A DNA stretch of 64,000 bases from Terrimonas sp. Lineage in GTDB: Bacteria > Bacteroidota > Bacteroidia > Chitinophagales > Chitinophagaceae. Below, piece after piece: positions 55,450 through 63,830 of the stretch. The notes beneath the pieces are model-generated. The model saw nothing but the letters and a program-made list of their open reading frames with translations, had not been told where the DNA came from and did not search any database. The stretch spans positions 1 through 64,000 of the forward strand of contig NZ_QCZJ01000003.1 of NCBI RefSeq assembly GCF_003075435.1, given 5' to 3'. A program made the position numbers and the translations under genes. Each line of letters begins with the position of its first letter. Position 1 is the stretch's first letter.

Positions 55450-55893
55450 TTAGAATTTTAATGCTGCGGGTTTTTGTGCTGTATGTGGATGTTCCGCGCC
55501 TGCATATACAAACAGCTTCTTATAAATTTTGCGGCCTAAACGGTTTTTAGGAAGCATACCTTTCACAGCTCTTTCTATCACAACTTCCGGTCTGCGGGCA
55601 AGAAGGCTTTTTGCAGTTTCTTCTTTTTTACCACCGGGATAGCCGGAAAAGTTGATGTAGGTTTTGTCTTCAAGTTTGTTACCGGTAAATGCAACTTTGT
55701 CTGCATTGATAACGATCACATAATCTCCGCAATCAACGTGTGGAGTATAATAGGCTTTGTTTTTGCCACGTAATACCGCAGCAATTTTTGCGCACATGCG
55801 ACCAACGGTTTGATTGGTGCCGTCAACAACATACCAATTATGTTGCACGGTAGCCTCGTTCGCATGCTTGGTAGTGAAATGTAATTTGCTCAT
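55450..55893 (-). CDS. rplM: Ribosomal protein L13
   Basis: 147 aa, normal length. WYVVDGTNQTVGRMCAKIA, the HVDCGDYVIVINADKV core and GMLPKNRLGRKIYKKL near the C-terminus identify L13, an early-assembly protein of the large subunit. First gene of rplM-rpsI-rpsB-tsf. Its promoter and a structured leader of about 70 bases precede it. ATG at 55893 is the only sensible start. Confidence 0.98.
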   Translation of the reverse strand: MSKLHFTTKHANEATVQHNWYVVDGTNQTVGRMCAKIAAVLRGKNKAYYTPHVDCGDYVIVINADKVAFTGNKLEDKTYINFSGYPGGKKEETAKSLLARRPEVVIERAVKGMLPKNRLGRKIYKKLFVYAGAEHPHTAQKPAALKF

Positions 55894-55963
55894 ATTTATT
55901 TATTTTACCTGTTTGGTAACAGGTTGGTATCAGCGCCATCCCGCCGCATACCGGTTAAAAATT
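55894..55963 (-). promoter_or_regulatory. Structured mRNA leader of the rplM operon
   Basis: On the minus strand the leader holds GGTAT...ATACC pairing over a GC-rich middle and then the hairpin CCTGTT/AACAGG (about 55909-55924) just before the AT-rich start region. Such a leader may allow feedback by a ribosomal protein, but I do not match it to a named family. Confidence 0.5.
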
Positions 55964-55969
55964 GGAGCG

Positions 55970-56001
55970 CAAAGGTAGGTCTAAAGTGATATGATTTCCA
56001 A
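55970..56001 (-). promoter_or_regulatory. Promoter of the rplM operon
   Basis: Minus-strand TACCTTTG (55970-55977) matches TAnnTTTG exactly, with TTG at 55999-56001 at a 21-base spacing as the -33 element. Predicted start of transcription near 55963. Confidence 0.75.
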
Positions 56002-56121
56002 GAAAATAAAGGACTATTTTTTATTGAAGCTTTGTAATTTATTGATTTCCAATAAAAAATTTGATACAGGATTTTACTCCCTTCTTATGAAGAGGTATAA
56101 AACGGTATTGGAAAGGCTTTT

Positions 56122-57057
56122 TTATTGCAGGGAATAGACTTCCTGGATGATGGTAAGCTGATTTGCCGTGGATGCCAGGGCTACATTATTGCCTGGGTTA
56201 TGTTTTACCCAAAAGCTAGTTGCAGGGCGCTCATTATGCTTTTTAAGCCATTCATACATAATAGATACATCACTATCAATATCTGAATAGCTCCTGGTGC
56301 GCATTACTACGGCCTGGTGACTTTCTAATTCAGTAAGTTCAAAGGGAACTTCGGGTTCTTTTTCAGTTTCATTTATTTCAACCGCAACACTGAGCAACGC
56401 AGCAGAATCGCTTATCTTTTCGTACTGGCTCAAAAAGAAGCCGGGCTCTTTTATGATATCCTGCGGAATTTGAGTAATAATTGCATTGTATGAATCCAAT
56501 ATTGCTTCTTCTATCTTGCTAACGGGAACAGTATCGTTTTTAACGACAATCTTATTAAACGGCATTTCAATGCGCTCAAAAGTAATTCCTCCGAAAACGG
56601 AGTCGGGATGTTCAATATGGTTCTTAAATTGAACAATGTTCTGAAAAAATGGTTCCCTGAACTGTGAAGGGTTAAAAAGCAGGTTAAGCTTTTTAAAAAT
56701 ACCTTCATGTATTTCAAGTTCTTCAATCCAGGTGATCTCTGTATTCCATTTATTTTTTTTGGTTAGCTGAATAACTCCAATCTTTAACGCATTATCATTC
56801 TGAAGTGTGTAATTGAAATTCTCGGTTTTCTTATCTGAAGTGACTTCAAAATGCTGAAAAGTGTTTCTTTTATTTTCAGGATCTATATACCAGGTATGCC
56901 AATTGGTAGTATCAGTGATGGTACGGCCGGTTATGGTATTATTGGCGTTAATTGAAATAATGGCTTTGTATGATCTGCGCATAGGTAAAGCACCTAAAAA
57001 AACTAAAGCAGCAACAACGCAGGTTAAAATAATTAATATAATCTTCCGGGTTTGCAT
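56122..57057 (-). CDS. Membrane-anchored SRPBCC plus GyrI-like fusion protein
   Basis: 311 aa. One membrane helix (about 7-25, IILIILTCVVAALVFLGAL) anchors the protein. Residues about 30-150 show the SRPBCC fold (WHTWYIDPENKRNTFQHFE) and about 160-311 a GyrI/effector-binding fold (VFGGITFERIEMPFNKIVV, YEWLKKHNERPATSFWVKHNP). The effector domain is usually attached to MerR or AraC DNA-binding parts; here it is fused to a second ligand-binding fold outside the DNA context. It may bind a small hydrophobic ligand in the periplasm. Two 12-bp direct repeats lie upstream. Confidence 0.82.
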   Translation of the reverse strand: MQTRKIILIILTCVVAALVFLGALPMRRSYKAIISINANNTITGRTITDTTNWHTWYIDPENKRNTFQHFEVTSDKKTENFNYTLQNDNALKIGVIQLTKKNKWNTEITWIEELEIHEGIFKKLNLLFNPSQFREPFFQNIVQFKNHIEHPDSVFGGITFERIEMPFNKIVVKNDTVPVSKIEEAILDSYNAIITQIPQDIIKEPGFFLSQYEKISDSAALLSVAVEINETEKEPEVPFELTELESHQAVVMRTRSYSDIDSDVSIMYEWLKKHNERPATSFWVKHNPGNNVALASTANQLTIIQEVYSLQ

Positions 57058-57087
57058 GATATCGGGTTAGAATTTCGGTATAAAAAT

Positions 57088-57118
57088 AATCGGCAATTTT
57101 TTTTAAAATCGGCAATTT
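57088..57118. promoter_or_regulatory. Direct-repeat operator candidate
   Basis: AATCGGCAATTT occurs exactly twice, at 57088-57099 and 57107-57118, a 19-base period. It lies 31 bases upstream of the SRPBCC-GyrI gene start, within the gap after the TPR kinase stop. Possible binding site of a dimeric regulator. Confidence 0.5.
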
Positions 57119-57199
57119 CGATGTACAGCCCTAAAGCTTCGATGAAATGCCGTTTGTCTTACACAATGATTATTTTGTCGAAATTATGCCCCTGTTTAA

Positions 57200-59014
57200 T
57201 CAGAATTGCTCTTGCAACGGAAGTTGTACTTCAACAAGCATTCCCTGCGCCAGATCACGTATATGAACACTTGCCGAAGTGTTCCTGGTTTTATTCAGAA
57301 TATCAATTCTTTCCTTTGTAATTTTCATGCCCAGGGATTTCCTGCCGGTGCTGGCAGGCATTTTATTCATCGTTGCGGTTCTACCAATACCGTTATCTTC
57401 AACAATGCAAACTATCCTGTCCCCTTCTTTCCTGACCTCAACTATAATTTTGCCCGTTCCTTCTTTTTTAGCTATTCCATGCCAGATGCTGTTTTCTACA
57501 AAAGGCTGAAGCAGGAGTGGTGGCACCAACGTGTTTTCCTGGTCAATAGCGTCACTCACTTTTATCTCGTATGAAAATTTATGATTCATCCTGATGGCTT
57601 CTAATTCCATATATAGTTGCAATGCTTTTAAATCTTCACTCAAAGACACTTCCTTATGTTCAGAGTTTTCAAGTATCAGGCGCATCAATTTTGCAAATTT
57701 TGTAAGATATTCATCTGCTACTTTTATATTATTCCTGGAGATATAATCGCTTATGGAATTAAGCGAATTGAAAATAAAATGAGGATTCATCTGTGCCCTG
57801 AGGGCTTTCATTTCTGTGGTTGAAATCTCAGCCTTTAATTCTGCTTCTTTTTGTTTTATCGTGGCATCCCGCCGTCTTTTGTAAAACCAAAAAGAGAGTA
57901 TACCTGCTGCAATTAATAATCCTGCTATGCTGAGGTATACATTGCGTTTAAATTTTTGTTCGGATAGTTTCGCTTCGTAAGCAGCTTCAGTTATTGCTTT
58001 ATTCTTTTCATATTCATAGGTAGCCTCCATTACGCCCATCTGCACATTTTTTGAAGAGTTGATGATAGAATCCTTCATGGTTATGGATTTTTGAAAACTA
58101 TCCATGGCATCTTTGTAGTTGCCTGATCTATAATAAATATCGCTTAATGTATGCAGGCCAATTACTATCCATTGCGTTGCATTAAGTTGTTCTAAGATCG
58201 CCATGCCTTGTTTAGCAAGCGGTAAAGCCTGCTGCGGTTTTTTCTGAAGATTGTAGGTTAAAGCAAGATTATTCAGTGAAAGCGCTTTTACCAATGGTGA
58301 ATTGATAGAATCAGCAATGGTTATACTTTCTTTTAAACTTTTTTCTGCTGAATCGAGCAGGTTTTTCCTGTTCAAAACAACTCCCGCGGTACTTAAAAAA
58401 TTACTTAAGAATAATGGATTATTAAGTTTTCGGGAAGTATTGATCGCATAATTGAATAATATTAAAGCAGAATCCGGTTGCTGTAATTCCGCATATACAT
58501 TTCCCATATTTCCCCTGAGTTGCAGCATCGCTGCTTCGTTTGCATTAATATCTTCTGCAATCTGCAATGCCTGTTTGTAATAGTGCAATGATTTTTCAAA
58601 CTGCTGGGCATTAAAGAAAAGCAGCCCTATATTGGCTAATGTTTGCCATTGAAAAGTTTTATTGTTCACTTTTTCGTTGGCATCAAGTGCCTGCAGGTAA
58701 TACGGGTAAGCTTTTACATTATCAGACAAAATAAAAGAGTATATAATGCCTAACCGCTGAAGTGCGTTGGCCCTCCCTTTTTCCCAGCCCGTTTTTTGGG
58801 AGATGCTTAATGCTTCTTCGGCATAGGTAAGTAAAGAAGAGTCAGGCCTGGCATATATAGAAGCATTTACAAAGTTTAAAAGCATATTTACCCTGGTAGT
58901 ATCTTCTTTTGTATGCGTTTTAAGCACTTCGTGTAAAGAATCAATAGCATTGAACTGTTGCCCAAAGCATGGCAAAATTGCCATAAAGCTTATAATTAAT
59001 ATACCAGTCCGCAT
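57200..59014 (-). CDS. Periplasmic TPR sensor histidine kinase (LytS type)
   Basis: 604 aa. Signal peptide about 1-18 (ending CFGQ). TPR repeats fill about 30-330 (ALQRLGIIYSFI, TLANIGLLFFNAQQFEKSLHYYKQAL and similar). One membrane helix follows (about 352-372, NVYLSIAGLLIAAGILSFWF), then a coiled coil. The LytS kinase domain has histidine 412 (MNPHFIFNSLNSI) and NSIWHGIAKK. No response regulator is adjacent, so its partner is elsewhere. It is divergent from the lipoprotein/CHAT pair. The TPRs suggest a protein or peptide signal. Confidence 0.9.
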   Translation of the reverse strand: MRTGILIISFMAILPCFGQQFNAIDSLHEVLKTHTKEDTTRVNMLLNFVNASIYARPDSSLLTYAEEALSISQKTGWEKGRANALQRLGIIYSFILSDNVKAYPYYLQALDANEKVNNKTFQWQTLANIGLLFFNAQQFEKSLHYYKQALQIAEDINANEAAMLQLRGNMGNVYAELQQPDSALILFNYAINTSRKLNNPLFLSNFLSTAGVVLNRKNLLDSAEKSLKESITIADSINSPLVKALSLNNLALTYNLQKKPQQALPLAKQGMAILEQLNATQWIVIGLHTLSDIYYRSGNYKDAMDSFQKSITMKDSIINSSKNVQMGVMEATYEYEKNKAITEAAYEAKLSEQKFKRNVYLSIAGLLIAAGILSFWFYKRRRDATIKQKEAELKAEISTTEMKALRAQMNPHFIFNSLNSISDYISRNNIKVADEYLTKFAKLMRLILENSEHKEVSLSEDLKALQLYMELEAIRMNHKFSYEIKVSDAIDQENTLVPPLLLQPFVENSIWHGIAKKEGTGKIIVEVRKEGDRIVCIVEDNGIGRTATMNKMPASTGRKSLGMKITKERIDILNKTRNTSASVHIRDLAQGMLVEVQLPLQEQF

Positions 59015-59356
59015 AACTGCAATGTAGATTTAAGGTTTGTTTGAATACTATTTTTCTGATAGCGTTGTAGCTGTAATCATGGTGTTTACATTCGGCTATG
59101 TATTTTTCAAAAGAAAGAAGGAGATTAAATTTTGCTTTAGGGCTATTTACATTACACTAATATAATATGCATTTAAGATTAATCAATTAATCTTTCAGGT
59201 TGTTTTCATTAAAATAATGAACGGGTTGAAAATCAATATTCATTTTTGATCACCCGGTATTTCTACCATTCGTTTATTGCATAGTAAATATACTGCTGTT
59301 AAATTAGCACTTTGTAAGTAATAAATACAAAGTTATATTTCATCCAACCCAAACTT
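59015..59356. other. 342-bp divergent promoter region
   Basis: AT-rich gap between the TPR kinase and the lipoprotein. CACTTTGTAAG (59317-59327) and TATATTTC near 59333 resemble -7 boxes imperfectly. An AATCAATTAATCTT stretch near 59179 is weakly palindromic. No gene or RNA recognised. Confidence 0.45.
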
Positions 59357-60268
59357 ATGAAAGCGTATAAGTTCTGTTTACTGTTCATATTGGTAATGAT
59401 GTTTTTTGCCTGCGCAAAAAAGCTCGAAGATATTCTTCCTGCAGGCAAACCGGTTGATCCGGCACAAACAGATACTGTTATAACAACTGAACCAACGGTT
59501 TGTATCCCACCTGACTATGGAGATTCGGTATTATGTTATAAATGGCTGGACGGTAAAGATTATAAAGTGTCTCCGGTAAATAACCCCGGCAAGGGAAAGT
59601 ATATTTCTACTCCTGAAGGGTTGGTTATAGATGGCAATACCGGTGAGATTAATGTTACAAAAAGCGAAAGCGGTTTAAAATACAAAGTCGGGTTTATTCG
59701 TGATGGGTACCAGGATACCTGTTTTACAACCGTTATTACATCCGGAATTAATTATTTAGATGGTATTTATGTATTAAGCGATAGTGATACCCTGCTTAAT
59801 CCTATATATAATGGTAACCCGGCTTATGTGCCAATTTGCGGGCCCAATGGCTCATTGAACGGCTGCGAATTTGATGACGATGAGGATGATGACAATGGCA
59901 ATGGCAGTGCTGATGAACCGCCTGCAGGATTTTCCTGTAATGCCCAAAATATACGTGTAGATAAAAGGACTGGTGTGATCAGTTTAAAGCGTTCTGTACT
60001 GGATGGGCTTTTTGGTACGCTCAATCCTTCTAATGGGAAAAAAGTAAGTGCTACATTATACTATCGTTTAGATGATTGTAGCAGCGGGGCATTGAGAAAA
60101 ATTGATATAGAGTTTACTTATTACAGCAAATTGTCTGATGTGCCGCAGGGTCTTATTAATGATATACAGGATGTTCTTAATGGTATTCTGAATTTCGTAT
60201 TCAGATCAAGTAAGGATAAGGTAGCCAATCCCCGCCCTCCTCATATTGTTGTAGTGGCAAATCGTTGA
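59357..60268 (+). CDS. Cysteine-rich lipoprotein with acidic linker
   Basis: 303 aa. Lipobox FFAC, lipidated cysteine 19. The mature part contains paired cysteines (TVCIPPDYGDSVLCYKW, PICGPNGSLNGCEF, GFSC, DDCSSG), so disulfides are likely. An acidic calcium-like stretch (DDDEDDDNGNGSADE, about 174-188) sits in the middle. No named domain recognised. It heads a two-gene run with the CHAT protein. A strong terminator follows its stop, and the next start codon lies at the end of that terminator. Divergent from a TPR kinase; a surface ligand role is only a guess. Confidence 0.82.
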   Translation: MKAYKFCLLFILVMMFFACAKKLEDILPAGKPVDPAQTDTVITTEPTVCIPPDYGDSVLCYKWLDGKDYKVSPVNNPGKGKYISTPEGLVIDGNTGEINVTKSESGLKYKVGFIRDGYQDTCFTTVITSGINYLDGIYVLSDSDTLLNPIYNGNPAYVPICGPNGSLNGCEFDDDEDDDNGNGSADEPPAGFSCNAQNIRVDKRTGVISLKRSVLDGLFGTLNPSNGKKVSATLYYRLDDCSSGALRKIDIEFTYYSKLSDVPQGLINDIQDVLNGILNFVFRSSKDKVANPRPPHIVVVANR

Positions 60269-60295
60269 TAATAATTAAAAAAATTGTTCGTTCTT

Positions 60296-60325
60296 AAAAA
60301 GGTAATCCTGTGATTACCTTTTTTT
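60296..60325 (+). terminator. Terminator whose T-tract abuts the CHAT start codon
   Basis: Perfect 12-bp stem (60296-60307 with 60312-60323), CTGT loop, T-run to 60325. The ATG of the CHAT gene begins at 60326, so any transcript reading into it must pass this terminator and its ribosome site lies in the stem. Confidence 0.88.
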
Positions 60326-63127
60326 ATGCGTAAGCAAGGCATTATTCTTATAGCTTTTACCTTATGTTGCCTGTTGTCCCGGTCCGGAGACCCGGTACAT
60401 CTGGAGGCTATAAGTCATGCCTATAAAACAGCCGACAGTCTCCTCACTTTATCATCTCCTACAGATGAAACAGATGCTACCGCTAAAAAGAACTTTGATG
60501 AAATAATAGCTGCCTTCAATAATGATGCAACTTTACCGGACAGCTTTTTATTTAATGCATTATGGAAACGCGGGGTATTGGAAGAAGTGCTGGGAGATAT
60601 AGAAACTGCTAAATTGTTCTATTTGCGTTCACTTGATATTATCAGTCAAAAAAATATCCTGAGTGATTCGCTGGAATTTAAGCCCTTATTATATGCGGGG
60701 GGGATTTATTACAGGGAAAATAAGTTTGATTCTACCCGTATTCTTTTAGAAAAAGCCCAATTGCTTACAGAAAAATATCAATACCAGGAGGAATTAGAAC
60801 GGTTGTATAATATCTTGGGGGCACTGTATTTTGAAGAAGGAAACTATTTACAAAGCAAAAACTGCTTTGAAAAAGCAGTTCAGATTATTGGAGATGATGA
60901 AAGCAGCACCATCAGGAAAATAAATTTTGAAACTAATATTGCTTCATCATTGAACCGTTTGGGCCGATATGAAGAATCGCTTAACGGGTACCTGAATTTA
61001 CTGCAGTATAAAAATAATGTAAGTGAAATATATCTCAGTATTGGCGATAATTATATGGCCCTGAACAAATATGCGGAAGCACTCTGGTATTTTCATGAGA
61101 GCAAAAAAGGAAAAGGGATAGAAGTGCTCAATTATATTGCCTATGCCCATTTACAATTGCATCAATACGATTCTGCCTTATATTATATTGACTTATTTGA
61201 ACAGAATCTTGATAGTAACAAGCAGGTAAGCAGGGTAGCATTAGGCATTCACGACACATATAAGGGGGATTATTTCTACAGCACGGGTAAGGTTTCAGAG
61301 GCAGCCCGGCAATATCAAAAGGCTGTTACACAATTGATGCTTGATTATAAAGACAGCAGTATCTATAGTAATCCTACGGAGTTTTCGGGTATAATTTCTT
61401 CATTTAATCTTTTTAAGGCTATTATAAATAAAGCAAAGTGCTTTGAAAAGCTGTATTCAGAAACACAGGCTATAGATTATTTAAAAGCGGCTTTTGATAC
61501 TTATTCTTCGGGAATACTGTTGGCAGATCATCTTGAACATACCATGAATTCAGATGATGCAAAAATATTTTTGAAGCGTAACAGTAATACCGCCTACACC
61601 AGGGCTATAGATGCGGCAATGCTGTTATATAAGTTAACAGGGGAGAGAGGTTTTTTATGGAAGGCATATAGTGTTGTTCAAAAAAACAAGGCGTCAATAC
61701 TGGTAGCCAACTTAAAGGATTTTGAGGTGAAGAACAAGGTCGCTATTCCTGAAGACCTGCTCCAGGAGGAAAAAGCATTAAAATATAAGATTGCAAGACT
61801 TCAGATTAAAATGGATCAAAACCAGCAGGACAGCATTGGTTTGAAGTTGGCAACAGAAAAAAGAAATGACGAACTCCAGTTATCAGTTATTCAAAATAAG
61901 ATTAGAAAGTATACCAATAGTGAAGCTGCGGTATATGAAAATGTGAGGGTTGATGAGCATTTCTTCAAAAATAAACTTGATCATAAATCCGCTATCCTGG
62001 ATTTCCATTTTTCTGATAGTCTTTTATACCTTTTTGCTATAACTGATAATGAAATTCAATCTACAACCATTCCTGTAAGTTCCCTTAATCTTGAGCAGGT
62101 TACCCGGGTGCAAAAAGGGTTGGAACACGTAGAGCCGCTAAATGCTAAAGCAACCGATTCAGTGGTGCAGCATTTGTCTGCTGTGCTTATTCAGCCGGTT
62201 TTCCCGCTTATTGAAAAGAAAAAAGAATGGATCATTTTACCGGATGGTGTATTCTATTATTTTCCCTTTGAAATTATCAAAAACCCCAAATCCGGGAAAG
62301 CGCTTATTGATGATTACGCCATCAGCTATAATTTCTCTATTCAGTTTATAAACAAAAAAGAAAATATTAAAAAAGAAGAGCTACCTAAACTGGTTGCGGT
62401 CGCGCCGTTTATTAATAAAGGATTATACTCTTACACAGATTCTGTTTTGCTGGAAAGGTTACCAGCAACTAAAATGGAGATAGCTGGTTTAAATGGTAAA
62501 ATATTACTTGATACAAGCGCTACAAAATCAAAGTTCCTTGATCGCATAAATCATTATGACATTTTGCATCTTGCAACACATGCTGTAATGAATCCGGCTA
62601 ACCCGTCTCAGTCATATATAGCATTTTATCCCGAAGACTCAACTAAAAATGATAGTTATAAACTTTACCTGAATGAATTATATAATCTTAATCTTGACTC
62701 AACCCGGTTGATGTTGCTGAGTGCCTGTGAAACCGGTGTGGGAAAGTTGGTAGAAGGTGAAGGAGTAATGAGCTTAAGCAGGGGAGTGCTGTATGCCGGG
62801 TGTCCCAGCGTAATAACTACCTTATGGCCCGCAAACGATCAGTCTACTGCATATATCATCAATCATTTTTATAAGTATATGGATGAGGGAAAAGACCTTA
62901 CCACTGCCCTCAAATCTGCCAAACTGGATTTTATAAAAGATTACCCGGCACAAAGCGATCCATCATACTGGGCGCACCTGGTACTGGTTGGCAAAACGCA
63001 ATCACTATATAATGGTACTGCACAGGTGAATGTTCCGCTTGTAATTACTATTGCCGCAATCTTGCTTGCTGCATATGGGTTATGGTGGTATTTAAAACGT
63101 AGAAAGCCGGTAATGGTTAAAGGCTAA
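60326..63127 (+). CDS. Membrane-anchored periplasmic TPR-CHAT protein
   Basis: 933 aa. An N-terminal hydrophobic stretch (GIILIAFTLCCLL) acts as signal or anchor. TPR repeats follow (about 65-460; LLYAGGIYYREN, LYNILGALYFEEGNYLQSKN). The C-terminal CHAT (caspase-fold) domain has the dyad histidine 752 (HLATHAV) and cysteine 801 (SACETG), then WPANDQST. One membrane helix (about 905-925) and a basic KRRKPVMVKG tail end the protein. Topology therefore puts TPR and CHAT outside the cytoplasm. The CHAT proteases of known defence systems are cytoplasmic; this one may process a periplasmic protein. Substrate unknown. Confidence 0.9.
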   Translation: MRKQGIILIAFTLCCLLSRSGDPVHLEAISHAYKTADSLLTLSSPTDETDATAKKNFDEIIAAFNNDATLPDSFLFNALWKRGVLEEVLGDIETAKLFYLRSLDIISQKNILSDSLEFKPLLYAGGIYYRENKFDSTRILLEKAQLLTEKYQYQEELERLYNILGALYFEEGNYLQSKNCFEKAVQIIGDDESSTIRKINFETNIASSLNRLGRYEESLNGYLNLLQYKNNVSEIYLSIGDNYMALNKYAEALWYFHESKKGKGIEVLNYIAYAHLQLHQYDSALYYIDLFEQNLDSNKQVSRVALGIHDTYKGDYFYSTGKVSEAARQYQKAVTQLMLDYKDSSIYSNPTEFSGIISSFNLFKAIINKAKCFEKLYSETQAIDYLKAAFDTYSSGILLADHLEHTMNSDDAKIFLKRNSNTAYTRAIDAAMLLYKLTGERGFLWKAYSVVQKNKASILVANLKDFEVKNKVAIPEDLLQEEKALKYKIARLQIKMDQNQQDSIGLKLATEKRNDELQLSVIQNKIRKYTNSEAAVYENVRVDEHFFKNKLDHKSAILDFHFSDSLLYLFAITDNEIQSTTIPVSSLNLEQVTRVQKGLEHVEPLNAKATDSVVQHLSAVLIQPVFPLIEKKKEWIILPDGVFYYFPFEIIKNPKSGKALIDDYAISYNFSIQFINKKENIKKEELPKLVAVAPFINKGLYSYTDSVLLERLPATKMEIAGLNGKILLDTSATKSKFLDRINHYDILHLATHAVMNPANPSQSYIAFYPEDSTKNDSYKLYLNELYNLNLDSTRLMLLSACETGVGKLVEGEGVMSLSRGVLYAGCPSVITTLWPANDQSTAYIINHFYKYMDEGKDLTTALKSAKLDFIKDYPAQSDPSYWAHLVLVGKTQSLYNGTAQVNVPLVITIAAILLAAYGLWWYLKRRKPVMVKG

Positions 63128-63140
63128 CCTTTCAAAATTA

Positions 63141-63830
63141 TTAAGTTGAAAGCTGGAATTCTTTTTTGAGAATCACACCATCCAGCCACTTTAATTTCCT
63201 TTTTCTATAGATGGGTTCATATTCAAACTCGAAGAAAGTTTCGATATGCCTGGGGCTTGCGTATAAAAAATAGATATCTCTTGGATGCTTTTGAAGTGAT
63301 ACTTCAACTTTTTCAAGAAATATTCTTATCGTTTCATCGTCAAAGGGATTGAACATAAAAAAAACAGATTCCCGTGGCTCTACTATATAATCAATAACAT
63401 TACCGCAGATGATCTCATAATTTATATTAGGGAAATCCTGTTTTAATTTTTTCATATGCTGTTTAGCTTCTTCACAAACTTCCTTTGCAAAGTCTATGCC
63501 TTTCAGGTGAGTGAAGCCAAAATGCGCGGCAACTACCAATGCTCTCCCCTTGCCACAACCAAGGTCAGAAAAAGAAGAGAGGCTTTCAATTGATTGTATT
63601 TTTTGTAATAAGCTTTCAAGAATAAAAAAATTTACTGCTTCGTAGCGGGAAGATTTGGAAATATCTCCGTTTTGAATAGTAAGATCGGGGAGTTCAGCCG
63701 GGGCAGTAGTGTTTATCTGATATTTTTTCTCACCTTTTATTTCATGCCTGAGCATAAATATCGCCAGCCGGAAATTCCAGTTTACCCCGAAATACCAGAA
63801 CAGTTTTATATAATCAATCCATTTTTTCAA
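63141..63830 (-). CDS. SAM-dependent methyltransferase
   Basis: 229 aa from TTG 63830, which starts in the recJ 3' end. Motif I is LGCGKGRALVVAA (about 87-99), followed by HLKGIDFAKEVCEEA, the acidic loop and CGNVIDYI, the class I methyltransferase pattern. The N-terminal hydrophobic helix (YIKLFWYFGVNWNF) could hold it near the membrane. Substrate not assigned. Convergent to the CHAT gene with 13 bp between. Overlap with recJ suggests co-transcription. Confidence 0.85.
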   Translation of the reverse strand: MKKWIDYIKLFWYFGVNWNFRLAIFMLRHEIKGEKKYQINTTAPAELPDLTIQNGDISKSSRYEAVNFFILESLLQKIQSIESLSSFSDLGCGKGRALVVAAHFGFTHLKGIDFAKEVCEEAKQHMKKLKQDFPNINYEIICGNVIDYIVEPRESVFFMFNPFDDETIRIFLEKVEVSLQKHPRDIYFLYASPRHIETFFEFEYEPIYRKRKLKWLDGVILKKEFQLST

